From Streptomyces nodosus (GTDB lineage: Bacteria; Actinomycetota; Actinomycetes; Streptomycetales; Streptomycetaceae), in contig NZ_CP023747.1 in assembly GCF_008704995.1 (NCBI RefSeq), positions 4,309,501 to 4,373,500 of the forward strand: a stretch of 64,000 nucleotides of DNA, written 5' to 3'. How positions within the stretch are numbered: the stretch's first letter is position 1; each line of letters opens with the position of its first letter. Positions 52,439-61,272 of this stretch are shown here, piece by piece. The notes beneath the pieces are model-generated. The model made no database searches. It saw nothing but the letters and a program-made list of their open reading frames with translations, and was not told the origin of the DNA. The translations under genes and the position numbers were made by a program.

Positions 52439-53293
52439 TCAGCCCTTCAGGGCGAGGGTGATCGACTCGGCGAGCGGGGTGGTCGGGCGGCCGGTCAGAC
52501 GGGAGAGGTCGCCGGTGGTGACGGCCAGCTCGCCCTTCTCGACGGAGGCGTCCACCCCGGCCAGGATCGCGGCGAGCGGGGCGGGCAGTCCGGCGCCGGT
52601 CAGGATGCCCGTCAGGGCCTCGACGGAGACGGCGTCGTAGGCGATCTCCCTGCCGGTCTGCCGGCTCAGCTCGGCGGCGTACTCGGCGAAGCCCCACGCG
52701 GTGTCGCCGCTCAGCTCGTACGTCGTGTTCTCATGGCCCTCGCCGGTCAGCACCGCGACGGCGGCGGCCGCGTAGTCGGCGCGGGCGGCCGAGGCGACCC
52801 GGCCCTCACCGGCGGCGGCCACGACGGCGCCGTGCTCCAGGACGGGGGCGAGCTGCTCGGTGTAGTTCTCGCTGTACCAGCCGTTGCGCAGCAGCACATG
52901 GGGCACGCCCGAGGCCAGGATCGCCTCCTCGGTGTCCCGGTGGTCGTCGGCGAGGGCGGCCGTCAGGCTCCCTGGCGCACTGGTGTAGGCGAAGAGCGCG
53001 ACACCGGCGGCACGGGCGGCGTCCAGAACGATCCGGTGCTGGCCGGTCCGTCCCTTGTCGAACTCGTTGCCGGAGATCAGCAGCACCCGGTCGCCGGCGG
53101 CGAAGAGGCCGTCGAAGGTCTCGGGGACGTTGTAGTCGGCGACCGCGATCCGTACACCGCGATCCGCGAAGCCGGCGGCCTTCTCCGGGGTGCGGACGAC
53201 CGCGGTGATCTGCTCGGCCGGTACCTTCTCCAGCAGCTGCTCCACCACATGACGGCCCAGGTGGCCGGTGGCTCCGGTGACGACGATGCTCAT
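52439..53293 (-). CDS. NAD(P)H-binding oxidoreductase, NmrA/QorB-like
   Basis: A 284-residue atypical short-chain dehydrogenase. The N-terminal Rossmann motif is VVTGATGHLGRHVVEQLL, and LLISGNEFDKGRTGQHRIVLDAARAAGV and LRNGWYSENYTEQLAPVL are typical of the QorB/YtfG NAD(P)H:quinone oxidoreductase group. It would reduce quinones with NADPH. The gene is divergent from an HxlR-type regulator across 90 bp containing repeated GTAC motifs, the layout of the QorR-qor pairs known in corynebacteria. A -10-like TAGGGT (complement at 53328-53333) lies 34 bases upstream of the start. Confidence 0.9.
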   Translation of the reverse strand: MSIVVTGATGHLGRHVVEQLLEKVPAEQITAVVRTPEKAAGFADRGVRIAVADYNVPETFDGLFAAGDRVLLISGNEFDKGRTGQHRIVLDAARAAGVALFAYTSAPGSLTAALADDHRDTEEAILASGVPHVLLRNGWYSENYTEQLAPVLEHGAVVAAAGEGRVASAARADYAAAAVAVLTGEGHENTTYELSGDTAWGFAEYAAELSRQTGREIAYDAVSVEALTGILTGAGLPAPLAAILAGVDASVEKGELAVTTGDLSRLTGRPTTPLAESITLALKG

Positions 53294-53339
53294 GACGGGA
53301 TCTCCTTGTGGGGTGGGTCTGGCACTCACCCTAGGAGGG

Positions 53340-53379
53340 GTACTAACTCTGGGAAAGTACCCACTTTGAAGTAAGGTAC
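53340..53379. promoter_or_regulatory. Divergent promoter with GTAC-based operator
   Basis: GTAC cores occur at 53340, 53357 and 53376 (17 and 19 bp apart). Inverted repeats AAAGT/ACTTT (53354-53367) and ACTT/AAGT (53363-53372) overlap them. The -10 TAAGGT for hxlR (53372-53377) is six bases before its ATG, and the qorB-like -10 lies at 53328-53333. A regulator bound here would cover both promoters. Confidence 0.5.
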
Positions 53380-53383
53380 CGGC

Positions 53384-53812
53384 ATGGCAGTGAGCAGCAC
53401 GGCCGCGGACGGCCGGGACGAGACCCGCACAGGCGACAGCCGTGAGGCGATGTGCCCCCATCGCCTCGTCCTGGAGCATGTCACCAGCCGTTGGGGAGCC
53501 CTTGTGCTGATCGAGCTCCTCGAGGGGTCCCACCGCTTCAGCGAGCTGCGCCGGGCGATCGGCAGGAGCGCCCGCGTCAGCGAGAAGATGCTCACCCAGA
53601 CCCTGCAGACGCTGGAGCGCGACGGTCTGGTCCACCGGGACGCCAAGCCGGTGATCCCGCCGAGGGTCGACTACTCCCTGACCGGTCTGGGCCGTGAGGC
53701 AGCCGAACAGGTGCGCGCACTGGCGCTGTGGACCGAGCGGCGCATGGCCGATGTCGAGGAGGCCCGCCGGGCGTACGACGAGACCCGGGCGCCGAGGGCC
53801 CGGGTCTCGTGA
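53384..53812 (+). CDS. HxlR-family transcriptional regulator, QorR-like
   Basis: A 142-residue winged-helix protein of the HxlR/MarR-like type. The core CPHRLVLEHVTSRWGALVLIELLEGSHRFSELRRAIGRSARVSEKMLTQTLQTLERDGLVHRD is typical. It has a single Cys near residue 24, at the position where QorR and HypR regulators sense thiol oxidation or quinones. It probably represses itself and the divergent qorB-like gene. The ATG directly follows the -10 by six bases, so the message is likely leaderless. The last 11 codons form a 12-bp hairpin. Confidence 0.92.
   Translation: MAVSSTAADGRDETRTGDSREAMCPHRLVLEHVTSRWGALVLIELLEGSHRFSELRRAIGRSARVSEKMLTQTLQTLERDGLVHRDAKPVIPPRVDYSLTGLGREAAEQVRALALWTERRMADVEEARRAYDETRAPRARVS
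53779..53809. terminator. Terminator hairpin embedded in the end of the hxlR gene
   Basis: CGAGACCCGGGC pairs perfectly with GCCCGGGTCTCG (12 bp, 7-base loop), ending at the base before the stop codon. An A-rich run follows. It also faces the convergent korB stop, whose minus-strand transcript would meet a T-rich approach. Confidence 0.65.
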
Positions 53813-53862
53813 AAACGTGAAACCTTGTGACGTCTGTGGCGTAGGGCCTGGGGTGGCCTGGC

Positions 53863-54942
53863 CTAGCCGATGACGGTCCAGGTGTCGCCGCCGGCGAGCA
53901 GCGCGGCCAGGTCGCCCTTGCCGTTCTGCTCGATGGCGGTGTCGAGCTGGTCGGCCATCAGGGTGTCGTAGACCGGCCGGTCCACCGAGCGGAAGACGCC
54001 GATCGGGGTGTGGTGGAGGGTGTCCGGGTCGGCGAGCCGGGACAGCGCGAACGCCGTGGTGGGGGAGGCCGCGTGGGCGTCGTGCACCAGGATGTCCGCC
54101 TCGTTCTCCGGGGTGACCGTGACGACCTCCAGATCACCGGTGCGCATATCCCGGACGACACCGCGCGAGCCGTCGGGGCCGAAGCGGATCGGCTGCCCGT
54201 GCTCCAGGCGGATCACGGCCTCCTCGGCGGTCTGCTTGTCCTTGAGCGGCTCGAAGGCGCCGTCGTTGAAGATGTTGCAGTTCTGGTAGATCTCCACCAG
54301 CGCCGTGCCCGGGTGGGCGGCGGCCTGGCGCAGCACCCCGGTCAGATGCTTGCGGTCGGAGTCGACGGTCCGCGCCACGAAGGACGCCTCCGCGCCGATC
54401 GCCAGCGACACCGGGTTGAAGGGCGCGTCGAGCGAGCCCATCGGCGTCGACTTGGTGATCTTGCCGACCTCGGAGGTCGGGGAGTACTGGCCCTTGGTCA
54501 GACCGTAGATCCGGTTGTTGAACAGCAGGATCTTCAGATTGACATTGCGGCGCAGGGCATGGATGAGGTGGTTGCCTCCGATGGACAGCGCATCGCCGTC
54601 GCCGGTGACCACCCATACCGACAGATCGCGGCGCGAGCTGGCGAGACCGGTCGCGATGGCGGGCGCACGGCCGTGGATGGAGTGCATTCCGTACGTGTTC
54701 ATGTAGTACGGGAAGCGCGAGGAACAGCCGATGCCGGAGACGAAGACGATGTTCTCCCTGGCCAGGCCCAGCTCCGGCATGAAGCCCTGGACGGCGGCGA
54801 GGATCGCGTAGTCACCGCAGCCGGGGCACCAGCGCACCTCCTGGTCGGACTTGAAGTCCTTCATGGACTGCCGGGCCTCGGCCTTGGGAACGAGGGAGAG
54901 CGCCTCGATCGTGCCCGTGCCTTCCATGGACGTCTCAGCCAT
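53863..54942 (-). CDS. korB: 2-oxoacid:ferredoxin oxidoreductase beta subunit
   Basis: A 359-residue thiamin-diphosphate subunit of the 2-oxoglutarate-type ferredoxin oxidoreductase. The cluster and cofactor segments are CPGCGDYAIL (CxxC), GIGCSSRFPYYMNTYGMHSIHGRAPAIATG and the ThDP motif GDGDALSIGGNHLIHALRRN, followed by NNRIYGLTKGQYSPTS. With KorA it decarboxylates a 2-oxoacid, probably 2-oxoglutarate, to the acyl-CoA while reducing ferredoxin. The start overlaps the korA stop by eight bases. Confidence 0.95.
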   Translation of the reverse strand: MAETSMEGTGTIEALSLVPKAEARQSMKDFKSDQEVRWCPGCGDYAILAAVQGFMPELGLARENIVFVSGIGCSSRFPYYMNTYGMHSIHGRAPAIATGLASSRRDLSVWVVTGDGDALSIGGNHLIHALRRNVNLKILLFNNRIYGLTKGQYSPTSEVGKITKSTPMGSLDAPFNPVSLAIGAEASFVARTVDSDRKHLTGVLRQAAAHPGTALVEIYQNCNIFNDGAFEPLKDKQTAEEAVIRLEHGQPIRFGPDGSRGVVRDMRTGDLEVVTVTPENEADILVHDAHAASPTTAFALSRLADPDTLHHTPIGVFRSVDRPVYDTLMADQLDTAIEQNGKGDLAALLAGGDTWTVIG

Positions 54943-56863
54943 CGATGGCCTCCTTGAGAGCCGCGGCAAGCTGTTCGGCCTTGAACGGCATGCCGTTGAC
55001 CTGGGTGTAGGAGTGAGCGTCGACCAGGTACCTCGCCCGGATGAGCGTGGCGAGCTGACCGAGGTTCATCTCGGGGATCACCACCTTGTCGTAACGCTCC
55101 AGAACCTGGCCGAGATTCCGTGGGAAGGGGTTGAGGTGGCGCAGATGCGCCTGGGCGATCGGCTGCCCGGCCGCGCGCAGCCGCCGCACCGCCGCCGTGA
55201 TGGGGCCGTAGGTCGAGCCCCAGCCGAGCACCAGGGTGTTCGCGCCCGGCTCGTCGTCCACCTCGAGGTCGGGTACCACGATTCCGTCGATCTTCGCCTG
55301 ACGGGTGCGGACCATGAACTCGTGGTTGGCCGGGTCGTAGGAGATGTTGCCCGTGCCGTCCTGCTTCTCGATGCCGCCGATGCGGTGCTCCAGGCCGGGC
55401 GTGCCCGGGATGGCCCACGGCCGGGCCAGGGTCTCCGGGTCCCGCTTGTACGGCCAGAACACCTCGGTGCCGTCGTCCAGGGTGTGGTTGGGGCCCTGGG
55501 CGAACCGCACCCGCAGGTCCGGCAGCTCGTCCAGCTCCGGGATCCGCCAGGGCTCGGAGCCGTTGGCCAGATAGCCGTCGGAGAGGAGGAAGACGGGCGT
55601 GCGGTAGGTCAGGGCGATCCGGGCCGCCTCCAGGGCCGCTTCGAAGCAGTCGGCAGGGGTGCGCGGGGCGACGACCGGGACCGGGGCCTCGCCGTTGCGG
55701 CCGTACATCGCCTGCAGCAGGTCGGCCTGCTCGGTCTTGGTCGGCAGACCGGTGGACGGGCCGCCCCGCTGGATGTCCACGACCAGCAGCGGCAGCTCCA
55801 GGGAGACCGCCAGGCCGATCGTCTCGCTCTTGAGGGCCACACCGGGACCGGAGGTCGTGGTCACCGCCAGGGACCCCCCGAAGGCCGCGCCCAGCGCCGC
55901 GCCGATGCCGGCGATCTCGTCCTCGGCCTGGAAGGTCCGCACCCCGAAGTTCTTGTGCTTGGACAGCTCGTGCAGGATGTCCGAGGCCGGGGTGATCGGG
56001 TAGGAGCCGAGGAACAGCGGCAGGTCCGCCTGACGGGAGGCGGCCACCAGGCCGTACGACAGGGCGAGGTTCCCGGAGATGTTGCGGTAGGTGCCGACCG
56101 GGAACGCCGTGGTGGCCGGGGCGACCTCGTAGGAGACCGCGAAGTCCTCGGTGGTCTCGCCGAAGTTCCAGCCGGCGCGGAAGGCCGCGATGTTCGCCGC
56201 GGCGATGTCCGGCTTCTTCGCGAACTTGGTCTTCAGGAACGTCTCGGTGCCGTCGGTGGGCCGGTGGTACATCCAGCTCAGCAGGCCCAGCGCGAACATG
56301 TTCTTGCTGCGCTCGGCCTCCTTGCGGCTGAGGTCGAACTCCTTGAGCGCCTCCACGGTGAGGGCGGTCAGCGGCACCGGATGGACGTGGTAGCCGTCCA
56401 GCGACCCGTCCTCCAGCGGGGAAGCGGTGTAACCGACCTTCTGCAGCGCGCGCTTGGTGAACTCGTCCGTGTTGACGATGACCTCCGCCCCGCGCGGCAG
56501 ATCGCCGATGTTCGCCTTCAGCGCGGCCGGGTTCATCGCCACCAGCACGTTCGGCGCGTCCCCGGGGGTCAGGATGTCGTGGTCGGCGAAGTGCAGCTGG
56601 AACGACGACACACCCGGCAGGGTCCCTGCGGGCGCCCGGATCTCGGCCGGGAAGTTCGGCAGCGTCGAGAGGTCGTTGCCGAAGGACGCCGTCTCGGAGG
56701 TGAAGCGGTCGCCGGTGAGCTGCATACCGTCACCGGAGTCCCCCGCGAAGCGGATGATCACCCGGTCGAGCTTGTGTACATCCTTGGCGCCCGCCGGTCT
56801 GCGCTGTTCTCCCACGACGGCTTCGTCTGCCTGCTCCGCTGGACTGCTGACCTGGCTGGTCAC
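54935..56863 (-). CDS. korA: 2-oxoacid:ferredoxin oxidoreductase alpha subunit (gamma-alpha fusion)
   Basis: A 642-residue fused subunit. The gamma-type domain comes first (about 35-220: VIIRFAGDSGDGMQLTGDRF, LPNFPAEIRAPAGT). The pyrimidine-binding alpha domain (about 240-460: LGSYPITPASDILHELSKHKNFGVRTFQAEDEIAGIGAALGAAFGG, TTTSGPGVALKSETIGLAV) and a transketolase-C-like domain follow. The oxygen-tolerant actinobacterial enzymes have this two-gene form. The GTG at 56863 has GGAGG upstream, and the open frame before it is not coding. A -10-like TAGGGT (complement at 56928-56933) suggests a leader of about 58 bases. Confidence 0.95.
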   Translation of the reverse strand: MTSQVSSPAEQADEAVVGEQRRPAGAKDVHKLDRVIIRFAGDSGDGMQLTGDRFTSETASFGNDLSTLPNFPAEIRAPAGTLPGVSSFQLHFADHDILTPGDAPNVLVAMNPAALKANIGDLPRGAEVIVNTDEFTKRALQKVGYTASPLEDGSLDGYHVHPVPLTALTVEALKEFDLSRKEAERSKNMFALGLLSWMYHRPTDGTETFLKTKFAKKPDIAAANIAAFRAGWNFGETTEDFAVSYEVAPATTAFPVGTYRNISGNLALSYGLVAASRQADLPLFLGSYPITPASDILHELSKHKNFGVRTFQAEDEIAGIGAALGAAFGGSLAVTTTSGPGVALKSETIGLAVSLELPLLVVDIQRGGPSTGLPTKTEQADLLQAMYGRNGEAPVPVVAPRTPADCFEAALEAARIALTYRTPVFLLSDGYLANGSEPWRIPELDELPDLRVRFAQGPNHTLDDGTEVFWPYKRDPETLARPWAIPGTPGLEHRIGGIEKQDGTGNISYDPANHEFMVRTRQAKIDGIVVPDLEVDDEPGANTLVLGWGSTYGPITAAVRRLRAAGQPIAQAHLRHLNPFPRNLGQVLERYDKVVIPEMNLGQLATLIRARYLVDAHSYTQVNGMPFKAEQLAAALKEAIDG

Positions 56864-57071
56864 TGAACTGGACCTCCCATCGAGGCGGCTGACTGGGAGT
56901 GGCCGGCCCACCGGCCTCCCAGGGCCAACCCTACGTCGGTAAGGGTCGCCTTCCCGCGGTGGATCGCATGATGGACACCATGCTGAGACGGGCCGGCACC
57001 CTGATTTCTCATGATTGATTCGCCCCCGACGATGGTGGAGAAGACGCGCCGCCTGAGACAGTGTCAGCCGA

Positions 57072-57743
57072 TCAGGAGTTGAGATAGGTGAGCACGGCCA
57101 GAACACGCCGGTGATCCCCGTCACTCGGGGACAGGCCGAGTTTCAGGAAGATGTTGCTGACGTGCTTCTCGACGGCTCCGTCGCTCACCACCAGCTGCCG
57201 GGCGATGGCGGAGTTCGTCCGTCCCTCCGCCATCAGCCCCAGGACCTCCCGCTCCCGCGGGGTGAGCGCGGCCAGCACGTCCTGCTTACGGCTGCGCCCG
57301 AGCAGCTGGGCGATCACCTCGGGGTCCAGCGCGGTCCCCCCGTGGGCCACCCGCACCACGGCGTCCACGAACTCGCGGACCTCGGCGACCCGGTCCTTGA
57401 GCAGATAGCCCACGCCACGACTGGAGCCGGCCAGCAGCTCGGTCGCGTAGCGCTCCTCGACATACTGGGACAGCACCAGCACCCCGAGCCCGGGATAGGC
57501 CTTCCGCAGCCGCACCGCGGCCCGGACCCCCTCGTCCGTATGGGTCGGCGGCATCCGCACATCGGCCACCACGACCTCGGGCAGCTTGCCGTCGTCCGCG
57601 AGCTCCGTGATGGTCTTGATCAGCGCTTCCCCGTCCCCGACACCGGCGACGACCTCATGCCCGCGGTCGGTCAGCAGCCGGGTCAGGCCCTCCCTGAGCA
57701 GCACTGAATCCTCGGCGATGACCACCCGCACCCTGTCCTCCAC
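57072..57743 (-). CDS. NarL/LuxR-family response regulator
   Basis: A 223-residue response regulator. The receiver domain has the acidic pair in VVIAEDSVLLREG, phospho-acceptor Asp in VVVADVRMPP and Lys in GYLLKDRV. The C-terminal LuxR-type helix-turn-helix is LTPREREVLGLMAEGRTNSAIARQLVVSDGAVEKHVSNIFLKLGL. The likely partners are the two histidine kinases just upstream on the same strand, although a 458-bp gap separates it from the nearer one. The GTG start was chosen where the receiver begins. Confidence 0.94.
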   Translation of the reverse strand: MEDRVRVVIAEDSVLLREGLTRLLTDRGHEVVAGVGDGEALIKTITELADDGKLPEVVVADVRMPPTHTDEGVRAAVRLRKAYPGLGVLVLSQYVEERYATELLAGSSRGVGYLLKDRVAEVREFVDAVVRVAHGGTALDPEVIAQLLGRSRKQDVLAALTPREREVLGLMAEGRTNSAIARQLVVSDGAVEKHVSNIFLKLGLSPSDGDHRRVLAVLTYLNS

Positions 57744-58201
57744 GATCTTCGGCCCCCCGTGTCTTCCGTCTTCGGCCGTGCGTCCTGCGCGTCCGGAGGC
57801 GTCCTGGACGCCACACGCCCCGGCACCGCCCCTGGGACCCTCAGTATCGCCCCGACCGCGATTTCTCACCGAGCCTGTGGACAGAGTGCGGACGGAGGGA
57901 GCGATCAGTTCCGGTCAGGCCCCGTGCGGTGCCGTGCCACGCCCCGTACCGACGCCGCCGCCCCCGTACGGACGCCGTCCCCGCCGGTGCCTTCGAACGG
58001 GGGGGAGCGCTGCACGAGGGCGGTGACCGGTGACCGATGGATGGCCGGTGATCGGGGGCCCGGGGCCCGGGCCGGGGCCGATGATCGGTGATCGGGGCCG
58101 GGCGGTGCCGGTGCCCAAGAGGGGAGTGTTCGGGGCCGGGTGTTCGGGGCCGGGTGATCCAGGGGCCGGAAGTGCCCGGCGGGTCCGGGGTGCTCAGGAG
58201 G
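57744..58201. other. Gene-free gap with G-tract tandem repeats
   Basis: No gene is seen between the response regulator and the first histidine kinase. At 58127-58154 a 14-bp unit TGTTCGGGGCCGGG is repeated exactly, head to tail. GGGGCCGGG also recurs nearby, and CGGTGATCGGGG-type units fill 58029-58110. The repeated G-tracts could fold as a G-quadruplex on the plus strand. Confidence 0.5.
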
Positions 58202-59614
58202 TCAGGCCGATCGCCAGGGCAGTTCCGCGGTGATCCGGGTCGGCCCCCCGGCCGGCGAGTCGACGACCAGGACCCCGTCCACCGCGTCCAGGCGCCCGGC
58301 CAGTCCGGCCAGCCCCGACCCGGCGGAGGCGTCCGCGCCGCCCACCCCGTCGTCGGTCACCTGCAACAGCAGCCGGTTCTCCACCCGCCACACATCCACC
58401 ACGGCCCGCGAGGCCCGGGCGTGTTTGCTGATGTTCTGCAGCAGCTCCGACACCGTGAAGTAGGCGATGCCCTCGATCGCCGGCGCCGGACGCGACGGCA
58501 GATCCACATCCACCGTCACCGGCACGGTGCACCGCGTGGCCACGGCCGAGAGGGCCGCGTCCAGGCCGCGGTCGGTCAGCACCGCCGGATGGATCCCGCG
58601 GGCGAGGTCCCGCAGCTCCTGGAGAGCCGTCTTCACCTCTCCGTGCGCCTCGTCCACCATCCGAGCCGCCGCCCGCGGATCCTCCGTCAGCTTCTCCTTG
58701 GCCAGTCCCAGATCCATGGCCAGCGCCACCAGCCGGGCCTGCGCCCCGTCGTGGAGATCGCGCTCGATCCGCCGCAGATCCGCCGCCGCCGTGTCGACCA
58801 CCACGCCACGGTCCGACTCCAGCTCCACCACCCGCGTCGCCAGCGGGGACGGCCCGAGCAGCCCCAGCACCAGCAGCCGGTCGACGGTCGTCAGCCCCCG
58901 TATGATCCACGGCGTCGCCAGCGTGAGCAACAGCCCCACCAGCGCGGTCACCGTGATCTCGAACGGGTTGTCGAGATAGACGGAGTGCGTCTCGTCGCCG
59001 TACAGCTGGATCCCGCCCTGCCCGGCGTACACCGGGAACACCCAGAACCACAGCGGATACGTCAGCAGTGACCACCCGCACGACCAGAAGACGAGCCCCG
59101 CCACGGACGAGAACAACGTCCAGGGGAACTGCAGCACGGTGTACAGCATGTGCCGCCACGATGAGCCGCTCTTGAAAACCGCCCCCATCCAGGCCATCGC
59201 CCCGCCCCGCCTCGGCCGCAGCGGCTCGGGCTCGGCCACGTCGAGCCCCAGCAGCGCACGCGCCCGGGCCCGCTCCAGCACCCCGAACCCCCTGCAGCCC
59301 ATGAGCCCCGCCGCGAGCACCGGGATGCCGAGGAACGTCACCAGCAGCCCCACCCCCATGGAGAACATCGTGACGCTGTAGGCGAACATCACCGTGCCGA
59401 TCGGCAGGCTCAGCACCAGATGGCACAGCTCACGCCAGCTGCGCCCCTCGACCGGCGCCCGCAGGGCGACCGGAAGCCGGTGCGGTCGCCCCCGAGAGCC
59501 CTGGGATCCAGGGTCGTCCCACTCTCCGTACCCCTGCGTGGCCATCGGCGTCGTCCGTTTCTCCTCGTCGTCCGTCCCGGTGTGCTCGGCCCGCGAGGCC
59601 CGCCACCGGTTCAT
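58202..59614 (-). CDS. Histidine kinase of the NarX/DesK-like class with membrane sensor (1)
   Basis: A 470-residue sensor kinase. A polar N-terminal 85 residues lead into a membrane sensor region of about five helices (FAYSVTMFSMGVGLLVTFLGIPVL; MLYTVLQFPWTLFSSVAGLVFW). The HisKA_3 phosphoacceptor is RIERDLHDGAQARLV. The ATPase domain has the N box ELLQNISKHARASRAVVDVW and G boxes DDGVGGADASAGSGLAGLAGRL. The ATG at 59614 has GGTGGGGA upstream, and an ATG at 59545 lacks a ribosome site. The kinase core is nearly identical to that of the adjacent paralogue. Confidence 0.92.
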   Translation of the reverse strand: MNRWRASRAEHTGTDDEEKRTTPMATQGYGEWDDPGSQGSRGRPHRLPVALRAPVEGRSWRELCHLVLSLPIGTVMFAYSVTMFSMGVGLLVTFLGIPVLAAGLMGCRGFGVLERARARALLGLDVAEPEPLRPRRGGAMAWMGAVFKSGSSWRHMLYTVLQFPWTLFSSVAGLVFWSCGWSLLTYPLWFWVFPVYAGQGGIQLYGDETHSVYLDNPFEITVTALVGLLLTLATPWIIRGLTTVDRLLVLGLLGPSPLATRVVELESDRGVVVDTAAADLRRIERDLHDGAQARLVALAMDLGLAKEKLTEDPRAAARMVDEAHGEVKTALQELRDLARGIHPAVLTDRGLDAALSAVATRCTVPVTVDVDLPSRPAPAIEGIAYFTVSELLQNISKHARASRAVVDVWRVENRLLLQVTDDGVGGADASAGSGLAGLAGRLDAVDGVLVVDSPAGGPTRITAELPWRSA

Positions 59615-59722
59615 GTCCCCACCCTGCTGCTTCCGGCCCCGTAGGACCATGGAGCGGGTCGGCGTCTTGAACCGGGGGTTTTCCCCACCCCCCGGAGGCC
59701 GCAGAGGCAGCCCGCACACGCC

Positions 59723-59760
59723 GGAGCGGTCGTACGCGTCCGCTCGCGTACGACCGCTCC
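59723..59760 (-). terminator. Terminator between the two histidine kinase genes
   Basis: GGAGCGGTCGTACGCG pairs perfectly with its reverse complement (16 bp, 6-base loop), 27 bases past the stop of the upstream kinase gene. It implies the two kinases are not simply one transcript. Confidence 0.8.
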
Positions 59761-59786
59761 TCGCGCGTCCGCCCCCGTCCGGGCGC

Positions 59787-60980
59787 CTACCCGCGGCGTG
59801 CCGTGCCGTCCGGATCCCGCCAGGGCAGTTCCGCCGTGACGGCCGTCGGGCCGCCCACCGGTGAATCGACGACGAACAGGCCGTCGACCGCGTCCAGCCG
59901 CTCCGCGAGCCCCGCCATGCCTGTGCCGCCGTCGAGGCGGGCCCCGCCGCGGCCGTCGTCCTGCACCTGTATCAGCAGCCGCTCGTCCGACCGCCAGACG
60001 TCGACGGAGGCGGACTTCGCCCCGCTGTGCTTGCTGATGTTCTGCAGCAGCTCGGAGACGGTGAAGTAGGCGATGCCCTCGATCGCCGCCGCCGGCCTCG
60101 CCACCAGGTCCACGGTCACCTTCACCGGCACGGTGCACCGCGTGGCCACGGCCGAGAGGGCCGCGTCCAGCCCGCGGTCGGTCAGCACCGCCGGATGGAT
60201 CCCGCGGGCGAGGTCCCGCAGCTCCTGCAGCGCGAGTTTCACCTCACCATGGGCCTCGTCCACCATCGCCGCCGCCGCATCCGGGTCCTCGACCAGCTTC
60301 TCCTTGGCCAGACCGAGCCCCATCGCCAGGTTCACCAGCCGGGCCTGCGCCCCGTCGTGGAGATCGCGCTCGATGCGGCGCAGATCCGCTGCCGCCGTGT
60401 CCACGACCACCCCCCGGTCGGACTCCAACTCGGCGATGCGCCGCTCCAACTCGTCGGAGGGGGACAGCAGCCCGCGCACCAGCACCCGGTCCACGTTCGT
60501 CAGCCCACGGGCGATGAAGGGCAGCAACGGCCACAGGACGAACAGCGACACAAGGGTCACCGTGAACGTCAGGATCCCCCACGGCAGCCTGATGAACTCG
60601 TACAGAACCGCCCGCCAGCCCACCGGATCCTTCAGCGCCATCCACATCCGCGCGAACACCCCACCGCTTCTGCGCAACGGCAGCGGAGAGGGCTCCTCGA
60701 TCCGCACCCCGAGCAGCGCCCTGGCCCGGGACCGCTCCATCCTGCCCAGCAGCCGTGCGCCCAGCAGACCGGCCGACAGCATCGGGAAGCCGATCACGGT
60801 CATGGTCAGCCCGGCCCCCAGGGACATCACCGTCACCACATAGGTGAACCCGACCAGCGACACCGGCAGATTCGCGAGGAGATGCGTGATCTCCCGCCAG
60901 GTGTATCCGTCCAGGGCGAAGCGCGGGGGCGGCGGGCGGTCGCCGTCCGGGGTCCCCGGGGTCCCGTCGTGTCCGGTCAT
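59787..60980 (-). CDS. Histidine kinase of the NarX/DesK-like class with membrane sensor (2)
   Basis: A 397-residue paralogue of the neighbouring kinase. The sensor region has helices such as FTYVVTVMSLGAGLTMTVIGFPMLSAGLL and GILTFTVTLVSLFVLWPLLPFIA, but it is shorter than in the neighbour. HisKA_3 is RIERDLHDGAQARLVNLAMGLGLAKEKL, and the ATPase part has ELLQNISKHSGAKSASVDVW and DDGRGGARLDGGTGMAGLAERL. The ATG at 60980 begins MTGHDGTPG. From the H box onward, the two proteins are about 80-90 percent identical by eye, while the sensors differ. Confidence 0.92.
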   Translation of the reverse strand: MTGHDGTPGTPDGDRPPPPRFALDGYTWREITHLLANLPVSLVGFTYVVTVMSLGAGLTMTVIGFPMLSAGLLGARLLGRMERSRARALLGVRIEEPSPLPLRRSGGVFARMWMALKDPVGWRAVLYEFIRLPWGILTFTVTLVSLFVLWPLLPFIARGLTNVDRVLVRGLLSPSDELERRIAELESDRGVVVDTAAADLRRIERDLHDGAQARLVNLAMGLGLAKEKLVEDPDAAAAMVDEAHGEVKLALQELRDLARGIHPAVLTDRGLDAALSAVATRCTVPVKVTVDLVARPAAAIEGIAYFTVSELLQNISKHSGAKSASVDVWRSDERLLIQVQDDGRGGARLDGGTGMAGLAERLDAVDGLFVVDSPVGGPTAVTAELPWRDPDGTARRG

Positions 60981-61139
60981 CTCGTTCGGCCTCGTTCGCT
61001 CATGTGCCCCAGCCTGCCAATCCGGTGTACCACCGCGCCATGAGGCGGACCGCCGCGATCCACTGGGGTAAACCCCACCCCCCGTCCGATCCGCCGGGAG
61101 GTGAACGGGTCGTTCCGAGGGTCGCGCGGCGGAACCGCC

Positions 61140-61204
61140 TAAGCAGCACAAGGGCATCTCGAGGTGCGACGGGCTGCTTACCCTTTCTTTAGCAGGGCCT
61201 AGAC
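61140..61204 (+). promoter_or_regulatory. Promoter and inverted repeat upstream of nuoA2
   Basis: TAAGCAGC (61140-61147) and GCTGCTTA (61173-61180) form an inverted repeat with a 25-bp spacer that itself contains the palindrome CTCGAG. The right arm overlaps the -35 position for the -10 TAGACT at 61199-61204, about 70 bp before the gene. No Rex-like site is seen here, unlike before nuoA. Confidence 0.5.
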
Positions 61205-61272
61205 TCCCGTGCGTACAGATCGTCGAACACACGGTTCACCAGGGTCACCAGGTCAGGGAGTGAGGGGCTGAC

